Shown here piece after piece: positions 1 through 8,358 of a stretch of DNA of 64,000 nucleotides. The number at the start of each line of letters is the position of its first letter. Positions within the stretch are counted from its first letter, which is position 1. The notes beneath the pieces were generated by a model. The model was not told where the DNA came from and did no database searches. It saw nothing but the letters and a program-made list of their open reading frames with translations. The position numbers and the translations under genes are program-made. Source of the stretch: an uncultured Prevotella sp. (GTDB lineage: Bacteria; Bacteroidota; Bacteroidia; Bacteroidales; Bacteroidaceae); contig OMZM01000008.1 in NCBI GenBank assembly GCA_900315545.1, forward strand, positions 1 through 64,000, given 5' to 3'.

Positions 1-2
1 CT

Positions 3-2633
3 ATAATAATCTTATCTTCAACTACCATGTCGGCAACATTTAATGCAACCCAAACTGGAAATATGTATGTAGGTTTCCACCACTGTACAACAGGAGAAAA
101 GTACTCGGAAAATGTTTACATCTACTCAATCAAAGTGACGGAGCAAGCCGCAGCAACTGCAGTACCAGTTAAAGTGAGTGGTCTGAAAGTGACACCGGCG
201 ACCACCGGCGAACTGAAAGCAACAGTAGAGTTCACCACTCCATCACTTGCAGCTGACGGCACAACACTCACGGAACTGACAAAAATCGACGTGAAGCGTG
301 ACGGAGAAGTCATTAAAACATTTGCCAATCCAACCACTGGAGCAACCCTGAGTTTCGAAGATACAGGTATGACAATCGGAAACCACACTTATTCGGTAGT
401 GGCAGCAAACAGTGTAGGAGAAGGAGAGGCTGAAACAACACAAGTGTTTATTGGTGAAGACCTGCCAGGACAGGTGACCAACTTGCGATTCGTATACGAC
501 TACGAAACAAAGACGAGTACCCTTACATGGGATGCACCTACAACGGGAGCAAATGGAGGAGTAATTAACCCTGACAATCTCACATATGAAATTAGACGAG
601 CTAACGCCGATGCACCGGAAGTAACAGGATTGAGTGAGTTAACATACTCAGAAGAACTGACTATAGATTACCTCCATGAGGCAGAAGAAAGGCAACGCCA
701 GAAATATGAGGCAGAAGGCAGAAATGTACTGGTACGTTTTGTCGTCGACGGACAGGGAACGATGAACTACTATGTGAAAGCAGTGAACGCAGCAGGTAGC
801 GGCAATGAAGTGAAGACAAATCCAGTAATCATAGGCGAACAAAATGTCATTCCTTACGCTGAATCATTTGCTGACGGCGGACTCACTCATTACTGGCGAT
901 TGAGTGAAACAACTGGACGTTCGTTCTTCCTGAATGTCGAAGACTTCCGCTATTCGCAAGATGGGGACGATGGATATCTCTCTTACACCATCATGGACGA
1001 CCAGCCTACAATAGCCATGGCACACACTGGAATGATTTCAATGAAGGATGCAACAAATCCTGTAATCTCGTTCCACTACTTTACTGCCACACCTTTTGAA
1101 AAACCGCTGAAGGTAAAGGTGGCTAAGAACACTCTCAATTTCGAAGATATTGCTGAAGTTGATTTGGCAGAAGACATCAGTGCAATTGAGAATTGGACAA
1201 AGGTAATCATACCGCTGACAGGATGTGCAGGGGAAGAACATGTTTACGTAGGTCTCGAGATATTCAGCCAGTCGAGCGGCGATCTGTTCTATATAGACAA
1301 CGTAAAGATATACGACCAAAAAGATAACGACCTTGCTGTAGTAGAAACCACACTGCCTCCAGCACTTAAAGTGGACGAACAGCGCAATTTGAAGGTTGAC
1401 ATAGAGAATCTTGGGACCACTGACGTAGCGGCAGCAGACTACAGAGTACGCGTAATGGTTGACAACCGTCAGGCTGGCTTTGCCAATGGATTGGCAATCG
1501 AGGCTGGACAGACAGCAACGATTGTTGTACCTGTAACAGCAACAAACCACATGGATGAGAAAAGTGAAATCTATGCTGAAATAGTCTATGCGAACGACAA
1601 TGCAGTTGAGAACAACCGCAGCAAAGTAGCAGAAATAAGCGTCAAGATGCCTAATCTGCCAAAACCAGAAAATCTGCTGGCTGCAAACGCAGGAACAGGA
1701 ATTAACTTGAACTGGACTGCAGCGGCAGCTCCACGCACTGCAGACGAACAGATTACTGAAGGATTCGAAGATTATGATGCTTTCCAGCGCACAACAAAAC
1801 CATTTGGAGAATGGGCGATTATTGACAAAGACAACCGCGTTACATATTCTATAAAGAACTATTCATTCAAGAAAGCTGGAGCACCAATGGCGTTTATAAT
1901 ATTCAACCCAGGACAAGTAAGAAACGAAACAGATGGAACAATGGGCATGACACAAGCTATGTGGCAACCTCGAACAGGGCAACAACTTGCAGTATCGTTC
2001 TCACCGGCAGGAGAAGGCAACGACTGGCTTATATCGCCGGAACTGTCAGGAAACCCACAGACAATATCGTTCTATGCTCATCAGGCTGAAACTTATGTAG
2101 AGAGTTTCAACGTCCTCTATTCTACGACAGGAACAGACGAGAGCAACTTCGTAACTTTGTCAAGTGCTGACAAAACAGAAGGCACTGATTGGAAGAAATA
2201 TGAATATACACTGCCTATGGGCGCAAAGTATTTTGCGATACAGAAGGTATCAAACGAAGCTTATGCATTTATGCTCGACGACGTGACATTCTCACCATAT
2301 GAACTCGGAGCACAAACAGGTGCAGAGCTTGCAGGCTACAACGTATTCCGCAATGGTGAACTCATCAACGGCGCACTTGTCAGTTCTACAAATTTCAATG
2401 ATGCTGAAGGAAAAGCAGGCGACGTGTATTATGTAACGGCTGTATACAACAATGGCGAGTCCGGACGTTCAAATTATGCGCAAGTAGTAGACGAAACAGC
2501 TGTTGAAGATGTATCAACTGGCGTTGAAACAGGAGCAACTAATGACGATGCTTACGACCTGCAAGGCCGCAGAGTAAGCCGTGATTACAAGGGTATTGTC
2601 GTCACAAAGGGAAAGAAGATGATAAAACGATAA
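3..2633 (+). CDS. Large secreted multi-domain surface protein, 5'-truncated by the window edge
   Basis: The frame is open to the first bases of the window, so the true start lies upstream; the ATG at 27 is internal. About 876 codons are visible. The order is the end of a cleaved-adhesin-like jelly-roll, two fibronectin type III-like domains (about 45-265, counted from the ATG at 27), a second jelly-roll (about 275-435), a CARDB-like segment beginning DLAVVETTLPP, then a third jelly-roll of choice-of-anchor J type around DWLISPELSG. The tail YDLQGRRV...GIVVTKGKKMIKR resembles the short sorting tails of Bacteroidales T9SS cargo. The layout is close to that of the gene at 45417. A strong terminator follows directly. 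Role inferred: cell-surface or secreted adhesin or binding protein; no catalytic residues were recognised. Confidence 0.85.
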   Translation: MIILSSTTMSATFNATQTGNMYVGFHHCTTGEKYSENVYIYSIKVTEQAAATAVPVKVSGLKVTPATTGELKATVEFTTPSLAADGTTLTELTKIDVKRDGEVIKTFANPTTGATLSFEDTGMTIGNHTYSVVAANSVGEGEAETTQVFIGEDLPGQVTNLRFVYDYETKTSTLTWDAPTTGANGGVINPDNLTYEIRRANADAPEVTGLSELTYSEELTIDYLHEAEERQRQKYEAEGRNVLVRFVVDGQGTMNYYVKAVNAAGSGNEVKTNPVIIGEQNVIPYAESFADGGLTHYWRLSETTGRSFFLNVEDFRYSQDGDDGYLSYTIMDDQPTIAMAHTGMISMKDATNPVISFHYFTATPFEKPLKVKVAKNTLNFEDIAEVDLAEDISAIENWTKVIIPLTGCAGEEHVYVGLEIFSQSSGDLFYIDNVKIYDQKDNDLAVVETTLPPALKVDEQRNLKVDIENLGTTDVAAADYRVRVMVDNRQAGFANGLAIEAGQTATIVVPVTATNHMDEKSEIYAEIVYANDNAVENNRSKVAEISVKMPNLPKPENLLAANAGTGINLNWTAAAAPRTADEQITEGFEDYDAFQRTTKPFGEWAIIDKDNRVTYSIKNYSFKKAGAPMAFIIFNPGQVRNETDGTMGMTQAMWQPRTGQQLAVSFSPAGEGNDWLISPELSGNPQTISFYAHQAETYVESFNVLYSTTGTDESNFVTLSSADKTEGTDWKKYEYTLPMGAKYFAIQKVSNEAYAFMLDDVTFSPYELGAQTGAELAGYNVFRNGELINGALVSSTNFNDAEGKAGDVYYVTAVYNNGESGRSNYAQVVDETAVEDVSTGVETGATNDDAYDLQGRRVSRDYKGIVVTKGKKMIKR

Positions 2634-2651
2634 TATACGGAGATACAGAAT

Positions 2652-2697
2652 TAAACCTAACGTGAGTTCTACCATCTCACGTTAGGTTTAGTCTTTT
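2652..2697 (+). terminator. Rho-independent terminator
   Basis: A perfect 15-bp stem (2652-2666 with 2676-2690, left arm TAAACCTAACGTGAG) with a 9-nt loop is followed by GTCTTTTA. It lies 18 bases after the stop codon of the surface-protein gene and probably ends its transcript. Confidence 0.85.
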
Positions 2698-2899
2698 ATA
2701 GCAATTTTACTATATAATAGTAAACATTTGTCCTTTTTCATCTTGGGAATATGGAGTCTAACCTTCTTAATCCAATTAGGCAATTCAATAATATATGACA
2801 GGGCAAACAGACAACTAATAGCTAGTGTAAAAAAAGTTGGCGTATATTCGCATACCCGCCAACCCAAAAGTGTGTAAATATAAGTATTAAAAAAGATAA

Positions 2900-3295
2900 T
2901 TAAAGAATTATCTTCTTTCCCTTGTGAATGTAAATTCCGCTTCTCGGATTAGCAACAACACACCCTTGCAGGTCGTAGTAGCGTCCGTCAGTGTCGTCGC
3001 GCATTACATCCATAATTCCAATATCCTCTACAGGCTCAAAGATATAGTCGCCGTCCATTATCTTGTGTGGGAACGCATTGTCTGTGCCTTCCTACTCCAG
3101 ACGAATGTAGTAGCGGTAGCCTTTCATCTTTACACTTATCTCGTTAGAACCTATGAAGTAGAGGTCTATATTTATTTGCAGTTCGTAAAACAAAGATCTG
3201 TGTGGCATTATTTCCCAATCATTGTTCTTTTCGAGGTGTCCGTTATTTCCTACTGGACTTATACTTTGCGTCTTTAATACAAATAGTATGTACAA
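2900..3295 (-). pseudogene. Remnant of the 3' end of a T9SS-tailed surface protein gene
   Basis: On the minus strand the last about 65 codons (3091 down to 2900) end in YYDLQG...GIYIHKGKKIIL and a TAA, a clear Bacteroidales sorting tail. Upstream in the same frame is an in-frame TAG at 3092-3094. Beyond it the frame stays open to about 3295 and reads KMKGYRYYIRLE, which fits the stretch before such a tail. No signal peptide or further body of a cargo protein is seen upstream, and the rest of the gap to 3676 looks non-coding. I read this as a truncated gene with a nonsense codon. The upstream limit is uncertain. Confidence 0.7.
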
Positions 3296-3483
3296 GACAA
3301 ATTAAAGCAATACTATTTCCTCTTATCTAAAAGTCAAATTATTGGCTTATTTTTCAATCCACGTTGCAAAGATAAACATGTTTATATTATTTCTCAAAAA
3401 CATTTAACATACGTTTAGAACTTTCGTTGCGTTTTAATGTTTCGTAACAAAGTTTTCTGATTATTTCACTTTCGATGCTAACT

Positions 3484-3543
3484 ATAACGGTATTCTTAAC
3501 GTTAACGGGGACGGGAACGCTAACGGGGACGAGAACGCTAACT
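3484..3543 (+). repeat. Degenerate hexamer repeat (NNAACG/NNGACG), about ten units
   Basis: From 3484 the sequence reads in phase as hexamers ATAACG, GTATTC, TTAACG, TTAACG, GGGACG, GGAACG, CTAACG, GGGACG, AGAACG, CTAACT. An 18-bp super-period is visible at 3502-3537. It lies about 130 bases upstream of ung. A shorter run of the same hexamer family in the opposite orientation lies just after the next gene, at 5050-5084. Confidence 0.75.
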
Positions 3544-3645
3544 GAGAGTTATGCCCTGCGGGTCTGAACTAAAAAGCGAGCCGGATTGTTGGTGTTATAC
3601 GATAAATTATTATTAATAATATGTGTGTGAATGAATAAAAAGTAG

Positions 3646-3653
3646 TATCTTCG
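3646..3653 (+). promoter_or_regulatory. Possible -7 element for ung
   Basis: TATCTTCG differs by one base from the Bacteroidetes -7 consensus TAnnTTTG and lies 23 bases before the ung start codon. No clear TTTG -33 box sits 19-20 bases upstream, so support is weak. Confidence 0.3.
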
Positions 3654-3676
3654 CAGGCGAAAATAAGTGTTAGACT

Positions 3677-4342
3677 ATGGATGTAAAGATAGAATCTTCG
3701 TGGAAGTCGGTGCTTGCCGACGAGTTTGATAAGCCTTATTTCGCGCAGCTGGCGGCAGCGGTGAGGGCGGAGTATCAGAGCCAGACGTGCTATCCGCCTG
3801 CACGGCTCGTCTTCAATGCTTTCAACCTTTGCCCGTTCGACAGTGTGAAGGCCGTCATACTGGGGCAGGACCCTTACCATGAGCCTGGACAGGCGCACGG
3901 ACTGAGTTTTTCCGTTCTCGACGGCGTGGCGTTTCCTCCGTCGCTGCAAAACATTTTCAAGGAGATACACGACGATACGGGCAGTGCCGTGCCTGTGAGC
4001 GGCAATCTCACGCGGTGGGCTGAGCAGGGCGTGCTGCTGCTTAACTCTACGCTGACGGTGCGTGCGCATCAGGCTAACTCGCATGCCCGTCTGGGATGGC
4101 AGACGTTTACCGATGCTGCCATCAGCCGCTTGTCGGAACGTCGCGACAACATTGTGTTCATGCTGTGGGGCGGTTATGCGCGCGGCAAGAAATACCTCAT
4201 CGACGGCAGCCGCCACTGTGTGCTGGAGTCGGTGCATCCCTCGCCGCTGTCGGCAAACAGGGGCGGATGGTTTGGCAATCATCATTTCTCGCGCTGCAAC
4301 GATTATCTGACAAGTACAAGCCAGAAGCCGATAGAGTGGTAG
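3677..4342 (+). CDS. ung: Uracil-DNA glycosylase, family 1
   Basis: Removes uracil from DNA to start base-excision repair in the cytoplasm. The 221-residue protein has the full family-1 length. Visible motifs are GQDPYH at 63-68 with the water-activating Asp65, the uracil-pocket motif LLLNSTLTVR, and the minor-groove intercalation loop HPSPLSANRG starting at His187. The ATG at 3677 gives the normal N-terminus. The gene is followed 46 bases later by a DUF3109 gene on the same strand, so the two may be co-transcribed. Degenerate hexamer repeats flank the pair in opposite orientations. The large minus-strand reading frame across this gene is only a shadow. Confidence 0.96.
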   Translation: MDVKIESSWKSVLADEFDKPYFAQLAAAVRAEYQSQTCYPPARLVFNAFNLCPFDSVKAVILGQDPYHEPGQAHGLSFSVLDGVAFPPSLQNIFKEIHDDTGSAVPVSGNLTRWAEQGVLLLNSTLTVRAHQANSHARLGWQTFTDAAISRLSERRDNIVFMLWGGYARGKKYLIDGSRHCVLESVHPSPLSANRGGWFGNHHFSRCNDYLTSTSQKPIEW

Positions 4343-4388
4343 GGCGAAAAAACGAAGGTTTCATCGAACGAAAATAAAGTGAAGACAC

Positions 4389-4982
4389 ATGAATGACAAG
4401 ACATTACCTATATTGCAGTTGGACGATGTGCTGCTGTCGCCCGACATCATAACGGAGTTTTTCTGCTGCGACTACGACAAGTGCAAGGGCATCTGCTGCG
4501 TAGAGGGCGATGCCGGTGCGCCTGTGCTGATGGACGAGATAGCTGAACTGGAAGACTGTCTGGACTGCGTCTGGCACGACCTTTCGGCTCAGGCACAGGC
4601 TGTCATCGACCAGCAGGGCGTGGCTTACAGCGACCGCGACGGCGACATGGTTACGAGCATAGTCAACGGCAAGGACTGTGTCTTCACCTGCTACGACGGC
4701 GAGAGCTGTCTCTGCGCTCTCGAAAGGGCATACCGAGAGGGCAAGACGCGCTTCTGCAAGCCTATCAGTTGCTCGCTCTATCCGATACGCGAAAAGCAGT
4801 TTTCCAATGGTTTCATCGGGCTTAACTATCATCGCTGGGACGTGTGCAGCGATGCCGTGAGGAAGGGCAGGGCTGAGAATGTCAGGGTGTATGAGTTTCT
4901 GAAGGAACCGCTGACGCGCCGATTCGGCAAGGAATGGTATGCCGACCTGTGTGCCCTCGCAAAAGAGATATTGGAACGATAA
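4389..4982 (+). CDS. DUF3109 family cysteine-rich protein
   Basis: This 197-residue protein has the DUF3109 signature of Bacteroidetes: an N-terminal cluster CCDYDKCKGICC (Cys26, 27, 32, 36, 37), a mid-protein CVFTCYDGESCLCALE, and CKPISCSLYP, about ten cysteines in all. The pattern resembles the YkgJ/Fe-S or zinc cluster-binding families, so metal binding is likely, but no reaction is known. No signal peptide or membrane segment is seen, so it should be cytoplasmic. It starts 46 bases after ung and is probably its operon partner. The function is unknown and any link to DNA repair is only positional. Confidence 0.88.
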   Translation: MNDKTLPILQLDDVLLSPDIITEFFCCDYDKCKGICCVEGDAGAPVLMDEIAELEDCLDCVWHDLSAQAQAVIDQQGVAYSDRDGDMVTSIVNGKDCVFTCYDGESCLCALERAYREGKTRFCKPISCSLYPIREKQFSNGFIGLNYHRWDVCSDAVRKGRAENVRVYEFLKEPLTRRFGKEWYADLCALAKEILER

Positions 4983-5049
4983 CATTAGCGGGGACTGATT
5001 TATGCGAGTGGGGATGCTCACGCTACATATTCGCTGTTCACATCGTGGA

Positions 5050-5084
5050 GTTAACGTTAACGTTCTCGTTATCGTTAAGGTTAG
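5050..5084 (-). repeat. Degenerate hexamer repeat, inverse orientation to 3484-3543
   Basis: On the minus strand the bases read as hexamers TTAACG, ATAACG, AGAACG, TTAACG, TTAAC, the same NNAACG family as at 3484-3543. The two runs therefore flank the ung-DUF3109 pair in opposite orientations. This run lies just outside the dispersed element that begins at about 5092. Confidence 0.65.
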
Positions 5085-5091
5085 AAAAGGA

Positions 5092-5544
5092 TATAATCAA
5101 TTTTGAGGTCGTTTACTGTCGCGTGAGTGGCGGCGAAAGTCGTTTCTGAAATCTGAGGGGCAAAATATGCGAGTATTTTGAAGGTTGTTGTAATTGTCTG
5201 AGGGTCAGTTTGTTATCCCTAAATGTAAGTATTTTATGCAAGAAACACAAGTGTTAAAATTGTCAAAGAGCATGTTTGAGATTGTCAAACAGTGTGTTTG
5301 AGGCGGTCAGACATAGTGTTTGGGGGTATCGGACACTGTGTTTTGCAGGGCGAAAATGAAGAAATAGGTGCGTCAAAGGTACTCTTTGACAATTTTAACA
5401 GTTATCGCTGACTCGGAATTTAACGGATTTTTGCACTTTCAGGGGCTAAAATTTTTCTATTTGGAGAGTTTTTGTCTGTCAAAAGTTTTCATAATTTTCG
5501 TGGTCGGGAGGGAGGGCGCGAACACTTTGGCACGGTTTTTGCAG
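5092..5544 (-). repeat. Dispersed 450-bp non-coding element, copy A
   Basis: The reverse complement aligns over its whole length with copies at 33340, 41841 and 54020. Shared landmarks on the minus strand are GCAAAAA...GTGCCAAAGTG at the 5544 end, TTTTGACAGA, CCAAATAGAA, the seven-unit 22-bp core (5247-5400), TTTTGCCCCTCAGATTTCAG and CGCGACAGTAAAC near 5111, then ATTGATTATA at 5092. It lies in the convergent gap between the DUF3109 gene and the flavin oxidoreductase gene. Reading frames that cross it are not conserved between copies, so it is non-coding. Confidence 0.85.
5247..5400 (-). repeat. Seven tandem 22-bp units, core of copy A
   Basis: The core is exactly 154 bp, 7 x 22. The outer ends form a perfect 19-bp inverted repeat, 5252-5270 with 5382-5400 (arm CTCTTTGACAATTTTAACA). 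Inner units follow the pattern GTTTGAC-N4-TCAAACA-N4, each a near-palindrome. Confidence 0.85.
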
Positions 5545-5562
5545 GGAGGAAGAAAATCAATA

Positions 5563-5652
5563 ATGAAACAAGAATGTAGATTGACTCTTGAAGAACAGGA
5601 AAAAATAGAGAGTCCAGACGGTGCGGGATATAGGGAGAATATAGAAATATGA
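5563..5652 (+). other. Short open frame of 29 codons, doubtful
   Basis: The ATG at 5563 opens 29 codons (MKQECRLTLEEQEKIES...) ending in TGA. A GGGAGG stretch lies about 15-20 bases upstream. The composition is charged and protein-like, but there is no recognised family and the frame starts just after a non-coding repeat. It may be a small gene, a remnant or chance. The remaining bases to 5703 show nothing else. Confidence 0.2.
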
Positions 5653-5703
5653 GAAAGTATGGACTATCTGTAGGAATTATGAGGGTCAGGTTATAAAAAG
5701 GTT

Positions 5704-5734
5704 ATTATGCGGCGCATGACACGCCGCATAATCT
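5704..5734. terminator. Bidirectional terminator hairpin
   Basis: An 11-bp perfect stem ATTATGCGGCG (5704-5714) with CGCCGCATAAT (5722-5732), 7-nt loop, is followed by CTTTATTT on the plus strand and AACCTTTTTATAA on the minus strand. It lies directly after the stop codon of the minus-strand oxidoreductase gene. Confidence 0.8.
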
Positions 5735-6400
5735 TTATTTCAGTCTTTTTTCAGCCTGGTTGACCAGTCTTTTGCCGAGTTCGTAGGCATTGTGCAGGTC
5801 TATGGGAAACTGTATGGCGCGCGTTTGCTCTTTTGCGTCGACGCTGAACTGTGCCGCGTCGTATCGGCTGTAGTCGTTAAACTGATATGTGTTCATCGAC
5901 AGCAGAGTCTCCGTGTGTCCGAACATTCCGAGCTGCGACGCGTTGGCACCCATCAGCACGTTGTATTTCACCTGCTCGTAGGTAGTCTCGTCGGGGCAGT
6001 TCATGGTGTAGATGGTAGCCGAGTCCTTCTGTTTCAGTATGACGGGATGCGCAAAGTCGGAATAGTTGACAGCCGGGAAGATGAGCCTTTCCATGAATGC
6101 ACGCAGGTTGGCAGACGGATAGTTGCAGTAGACCGGCGAGCCGCATACGAGCACGTCAGCCTCGACAGCTTTCTCCATTATCGGCTGCAAGTCGTCCCTG
6201 AACGAGCAGACGCCCTTCTTTCCGTTCTTCACCTTGCATGCAAAGCAGCTCATGCAGCCCTTGTAGTTCAGCTGGCGGTCGTAGAGATTGACCATTTCCA
6301 CTTCCGCTCCAGCCTCTTCTGCACCTCTCATGGCCTCTTTCAGCAGCTGCGCGGTGTTGTTGTTGCGGCGTGGACTGCCGTTTATGAATAATGCTTTCAT
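5735..6400 (-). CDS. NADPH-dependent FMN reductase-like / iron-sulfur flavoprotein family
   Basis: The 221-residue protein has a flavodoxin-like fold. The phosphate-binding loop is GSPRRNNNTAQLL (about 8-20), followed by a CMSCFAC cluster at about 49-55 and a later GVCSFRDD segment. The flavin-ring region is VCGSPVYCNYPSANLRAFMERL. Proteins of this type reduce quinones, nitro compounds or act as multimeric flavoproteins; whether the cysteines hold an Fe-S cluster here is not certain. It starts 39 bases after speA on the same strand and looks like the last gene of the topA-aroK-speA transcript. A bidirectional terminator follows the stop. Confidence 0.88.
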   Translation of the reverse strand: MKALFINGSPRRNNNTAQLLKEAMRGAEEAGAEVEMVNLYDRQLNYKGCMSCFACKVKNGKKGVCSFRDDLQPIMEKAVEADVLVCGSPVYCNYPSANLRAFMERLIFPAVNYSDFAHPVILKQKDSATIYTMNCPDETTYEQVKYNVLMGANASQLGMFGHTETLLSMNTYQFNDYSRYDAAQFSVDAKEQTRAIQFPIDLHNAYELGKRLVNQAEKRLK

Positions 6401-6439
6401 AATGTTTTGCTTGATGTGAAGTCTTCGTATGTGTTGATA

Positions 6440-8332
6440 TTATTCCAGATAAGTATATCCGTATAGTCCCGAGCGATAGTTAGACAAGAACTCCTTGCCC
6501 TCCTCGAGCGAGATCTTGCCCTGCTTTACACTCTTTGTAACCCATATCTCGAGCTGTCGCACAAGTTTCTTCGGGTTGTACTGAACATAGTCGAGCACCT
6601 CCTCAACCGTCTCGCCGTCGAAAATCTGGTCGATGTGGTATGTTCCGTCCTTTATCGAGATGTGTACGGCGTTGGTGTCGCCAAACAGGTTGTGCATGTC
6701 GCCGAGAATTTCCTGATATGCTCCCACGAGGAACACGCCCAGATAGTAAGGCTCCTGCTTGCGCAGCGTGTGTACGGGCAGTATCTGCGAGTTGTTTCTG
6801 TTGGTTACGAAGTTGGCAATCTTCCCGTCGCTGTCGCATGTTATGTCCTGCAGTGTTGCGCTGCGTGTGGGTCTCTCGTCGAGCCTCTGGATAGGCACAA
6901 TAGGGAAGAGCTGGTCTATAGCCCAGCTGTCGGGCAGCGACTGGAACAGCGAGAAGTTGCAGAAATACTTGTCGGCAAGCGTCTTGTCGAGCTTGCGCAG
7001 TTCCTCCGGAGTGTGCTTCATGCGCTTAGCCAGCACGTTAATCTCGCGGCAAACGCTCCAGTACATGCTTTCCACTTCGGCACGCGTCTTCAGGTCGATG
7101 ATGCCGTGTGAGAACAGGTCGAGCGCCTCGTCGCGTATCTGTTCGGCATCGTGCCAGTCCTCAAGCATTGTGCGCGTGTTGAGGTTGTCCCAGATGTCGT
7201 AGAGTTCCTTCACGAGCTTGTGAGCATCCTCGTTAGGCTCAAACTCCTCGTTCATCTCCGGCAGCGTAGCCGTTTCGAGCACGTCAATGACCAGCACCGA
7301 GTGGTGGGCAGCAAGGCTTCTGCCGCTCTCTGTGATGATGTTCGGATGAGCAATATTATTCTGGTTGGCTGCATCGACGAAGGTGTAGATACAGTCGTTG
7401 ACATATTCCTGTATGGTATAGTTGACCGAGCTCTCGCTGCTTGGCGAGCGTGTGCCGTCGTAGTCGACACCCAGTCCGCCGCCACAGTCTACAAAGTCGA
7501 CATTGTAGCCCATCTTGTGCAACTGAATGTAGAACTGTGCCGCCTCGCGCAGCGCAGTCTGTATGCGTCGTATCTTTGTTATCTGGCTGCCTATGTGGAA
7601 ATGTATCAGTCTGAGCGAGTCGTGCAGTCCCTTCCTGTCGAGTATCTCCAGCGCCTCAAGCAGTTCGCTCGACGTCAGTCCGAACTTGGAAGCGTCGCCT
7701 CCGCTCTCCTCCCACTTGCCGCTGCCCGACGAAGCCAGCTTTATGCGTATGCCGAGATTGGGCTTGACATTGAGTTTCTTGGCAGCTTTGGCTATAGTCT
7801 CGAGCTCGTTCAGTTTCTCTACCACGATGAAGATGCGCTTGCCCATCTTCTGTGCCAGCAGCGCCAGCTCTATGTAGCTCTGGTCCTTGTAGCCGTTGCA
7901 TATTATCAGCGAGTCGCTCTGGCACTGCACGGCAATGACAGCATGCAACTCAGGCTTTGAGCCAGCCTCGAGCCCGAGATTGAACTTGCGCCCGTGAGAA
8001 ATAATCTCCTCAACGACAGGCTGCATCTGGTTGACCTTTATCGGATAGATGACAAAGTTCTCAGCCTTGTAATCATACTCCTTAGCCGCCCTTTTGAAGC
8101 ACGAAGCCGTCTTTTCGATGCGACTGTCGAGAATGTCTGGAAATCGCAGCAGTACCGGCGACGTAACGTCGCGCAGCGCCAGCTCGTTCATGACTTCGCG
8201 CAGGTTTATCTCTCCTTGTCCTTCGCGCGGCGTGACGATCAGGTCGCCATCGTTGTTTACGTTGAAATATGGAGTACCCCAACCGTTAATGTTGTACAGT
8301 TCCTTAGAATCTTCTGTTGTCCATTTCTTCAT
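6440..8332 (-). CDS. speA: Biosynthetic arginine decarboxylase, PLP-dependent
   Basis: Converts arginine to agmatine and CO2, the first step of the agmatine route to putrescine and spermidine. From the ATG at 8332 the protein is 630 residues, the normal size for Bacteroidetes SpeA. The start MKKWTTEDSKELYNINGWG matches the family; the longer frame to 8563 would overlap aroK. The N-terminal alanine-racemase-type barrel carries the PLP lysine in YPIKVNQMQP (Lys99). Further family motifs are GLEAGSKPEL, HFHIGSQI, DCGGGLGVDYDG and ITESGRSL. It begins 26 bases after aroK and ends 39 bases before the flavin oxidoreductase gene. Confidence 0.95.
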   Translation of the reverse strand: MKKWTTEDSKELYNINGWGTPYFNVNNDGDLIVTPREGQGEINLREVMNELALRDVTSPVLLRFPDILDSRIEKTASCFKRAAKEYDYKAENFVIYPIKVNQMQPVVEEIISHGRKFNLGLEAGSKPELHAVIAVQCQSDSLIICNGYKDQSYIELALLAQKMGKRIFIVVEKLNELETIAKAAKKLNVKPNLGIRIKLASSGSGKWEESGGDASKFGLTSSELLEALEILDRKGLHDSLRLIHFHIGSQITKIRRIQTALREAAQFYIQLHKMGYNVDFVDCGGGLGVDYDGTRSPSSESSVNYTIQEYVNDCIYTFVDAANQNNIAHPNIITESGRSLAAHHSVLVIDVLETATLPEMNEEFEPNEDAHKLVKELYDIWDNLNTRTMLEDWHDAEQIRDEALDLFSHGIIDLKTRAEVESMYWSVCREINVLAKRMKHTPEELRKLDKTLADKYFCNFSLFQSLPDSWAIDQLFPIVPIQRLDERPTRSATLQDITCDSDGKIANFVTNRNNSQILPVHTLRKQEPYYLGVFLVGAYQEILGDMHNLFGDTNAVHISIKDGTYHIDQIFDGETVEEVLDYVQYNPKKLVRQLEIWVTKSVKQGKISLEEGKEFLSNYRSGLYGYTYLE

Positions 8333-8358
8333 AAAGCACGTAGTATGTATGATTGTTA

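Noticed and set aside
2924-3277. 117-codon plus-strand frame
   Set aside because: It is antisense to the recognisable cargo-gene remnant on the minus strand.
3484-3543. Replication origin-type repeats (DnaA boxes)
   Set aside because: The hexamers do not contain TTATCCACA-like nonamers and no replication gene is near.
3569-4285. 238-codon minus-strand frame over ung
   Set aside because: Shadow of ung, rich in Arg and His; no start context or family.
5247-5400. CRISPR or transposon inverted repeats in the 22-bp cores
   Set aside because: No spacers, no transposase, and the 19-bp arms are internal to a larger conserved element, not at its ends.
5368-5652. 94-codon frame over copy A and the bases after it
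   Set aside because: It runs through the non-coding repeat; the same frame has stops in copies B and D.
6635-7960. Several long plus-strand frames opposite speA
   Set aside because: Shadows in a G/C-rich coding region; speA has unmistakable motifs.
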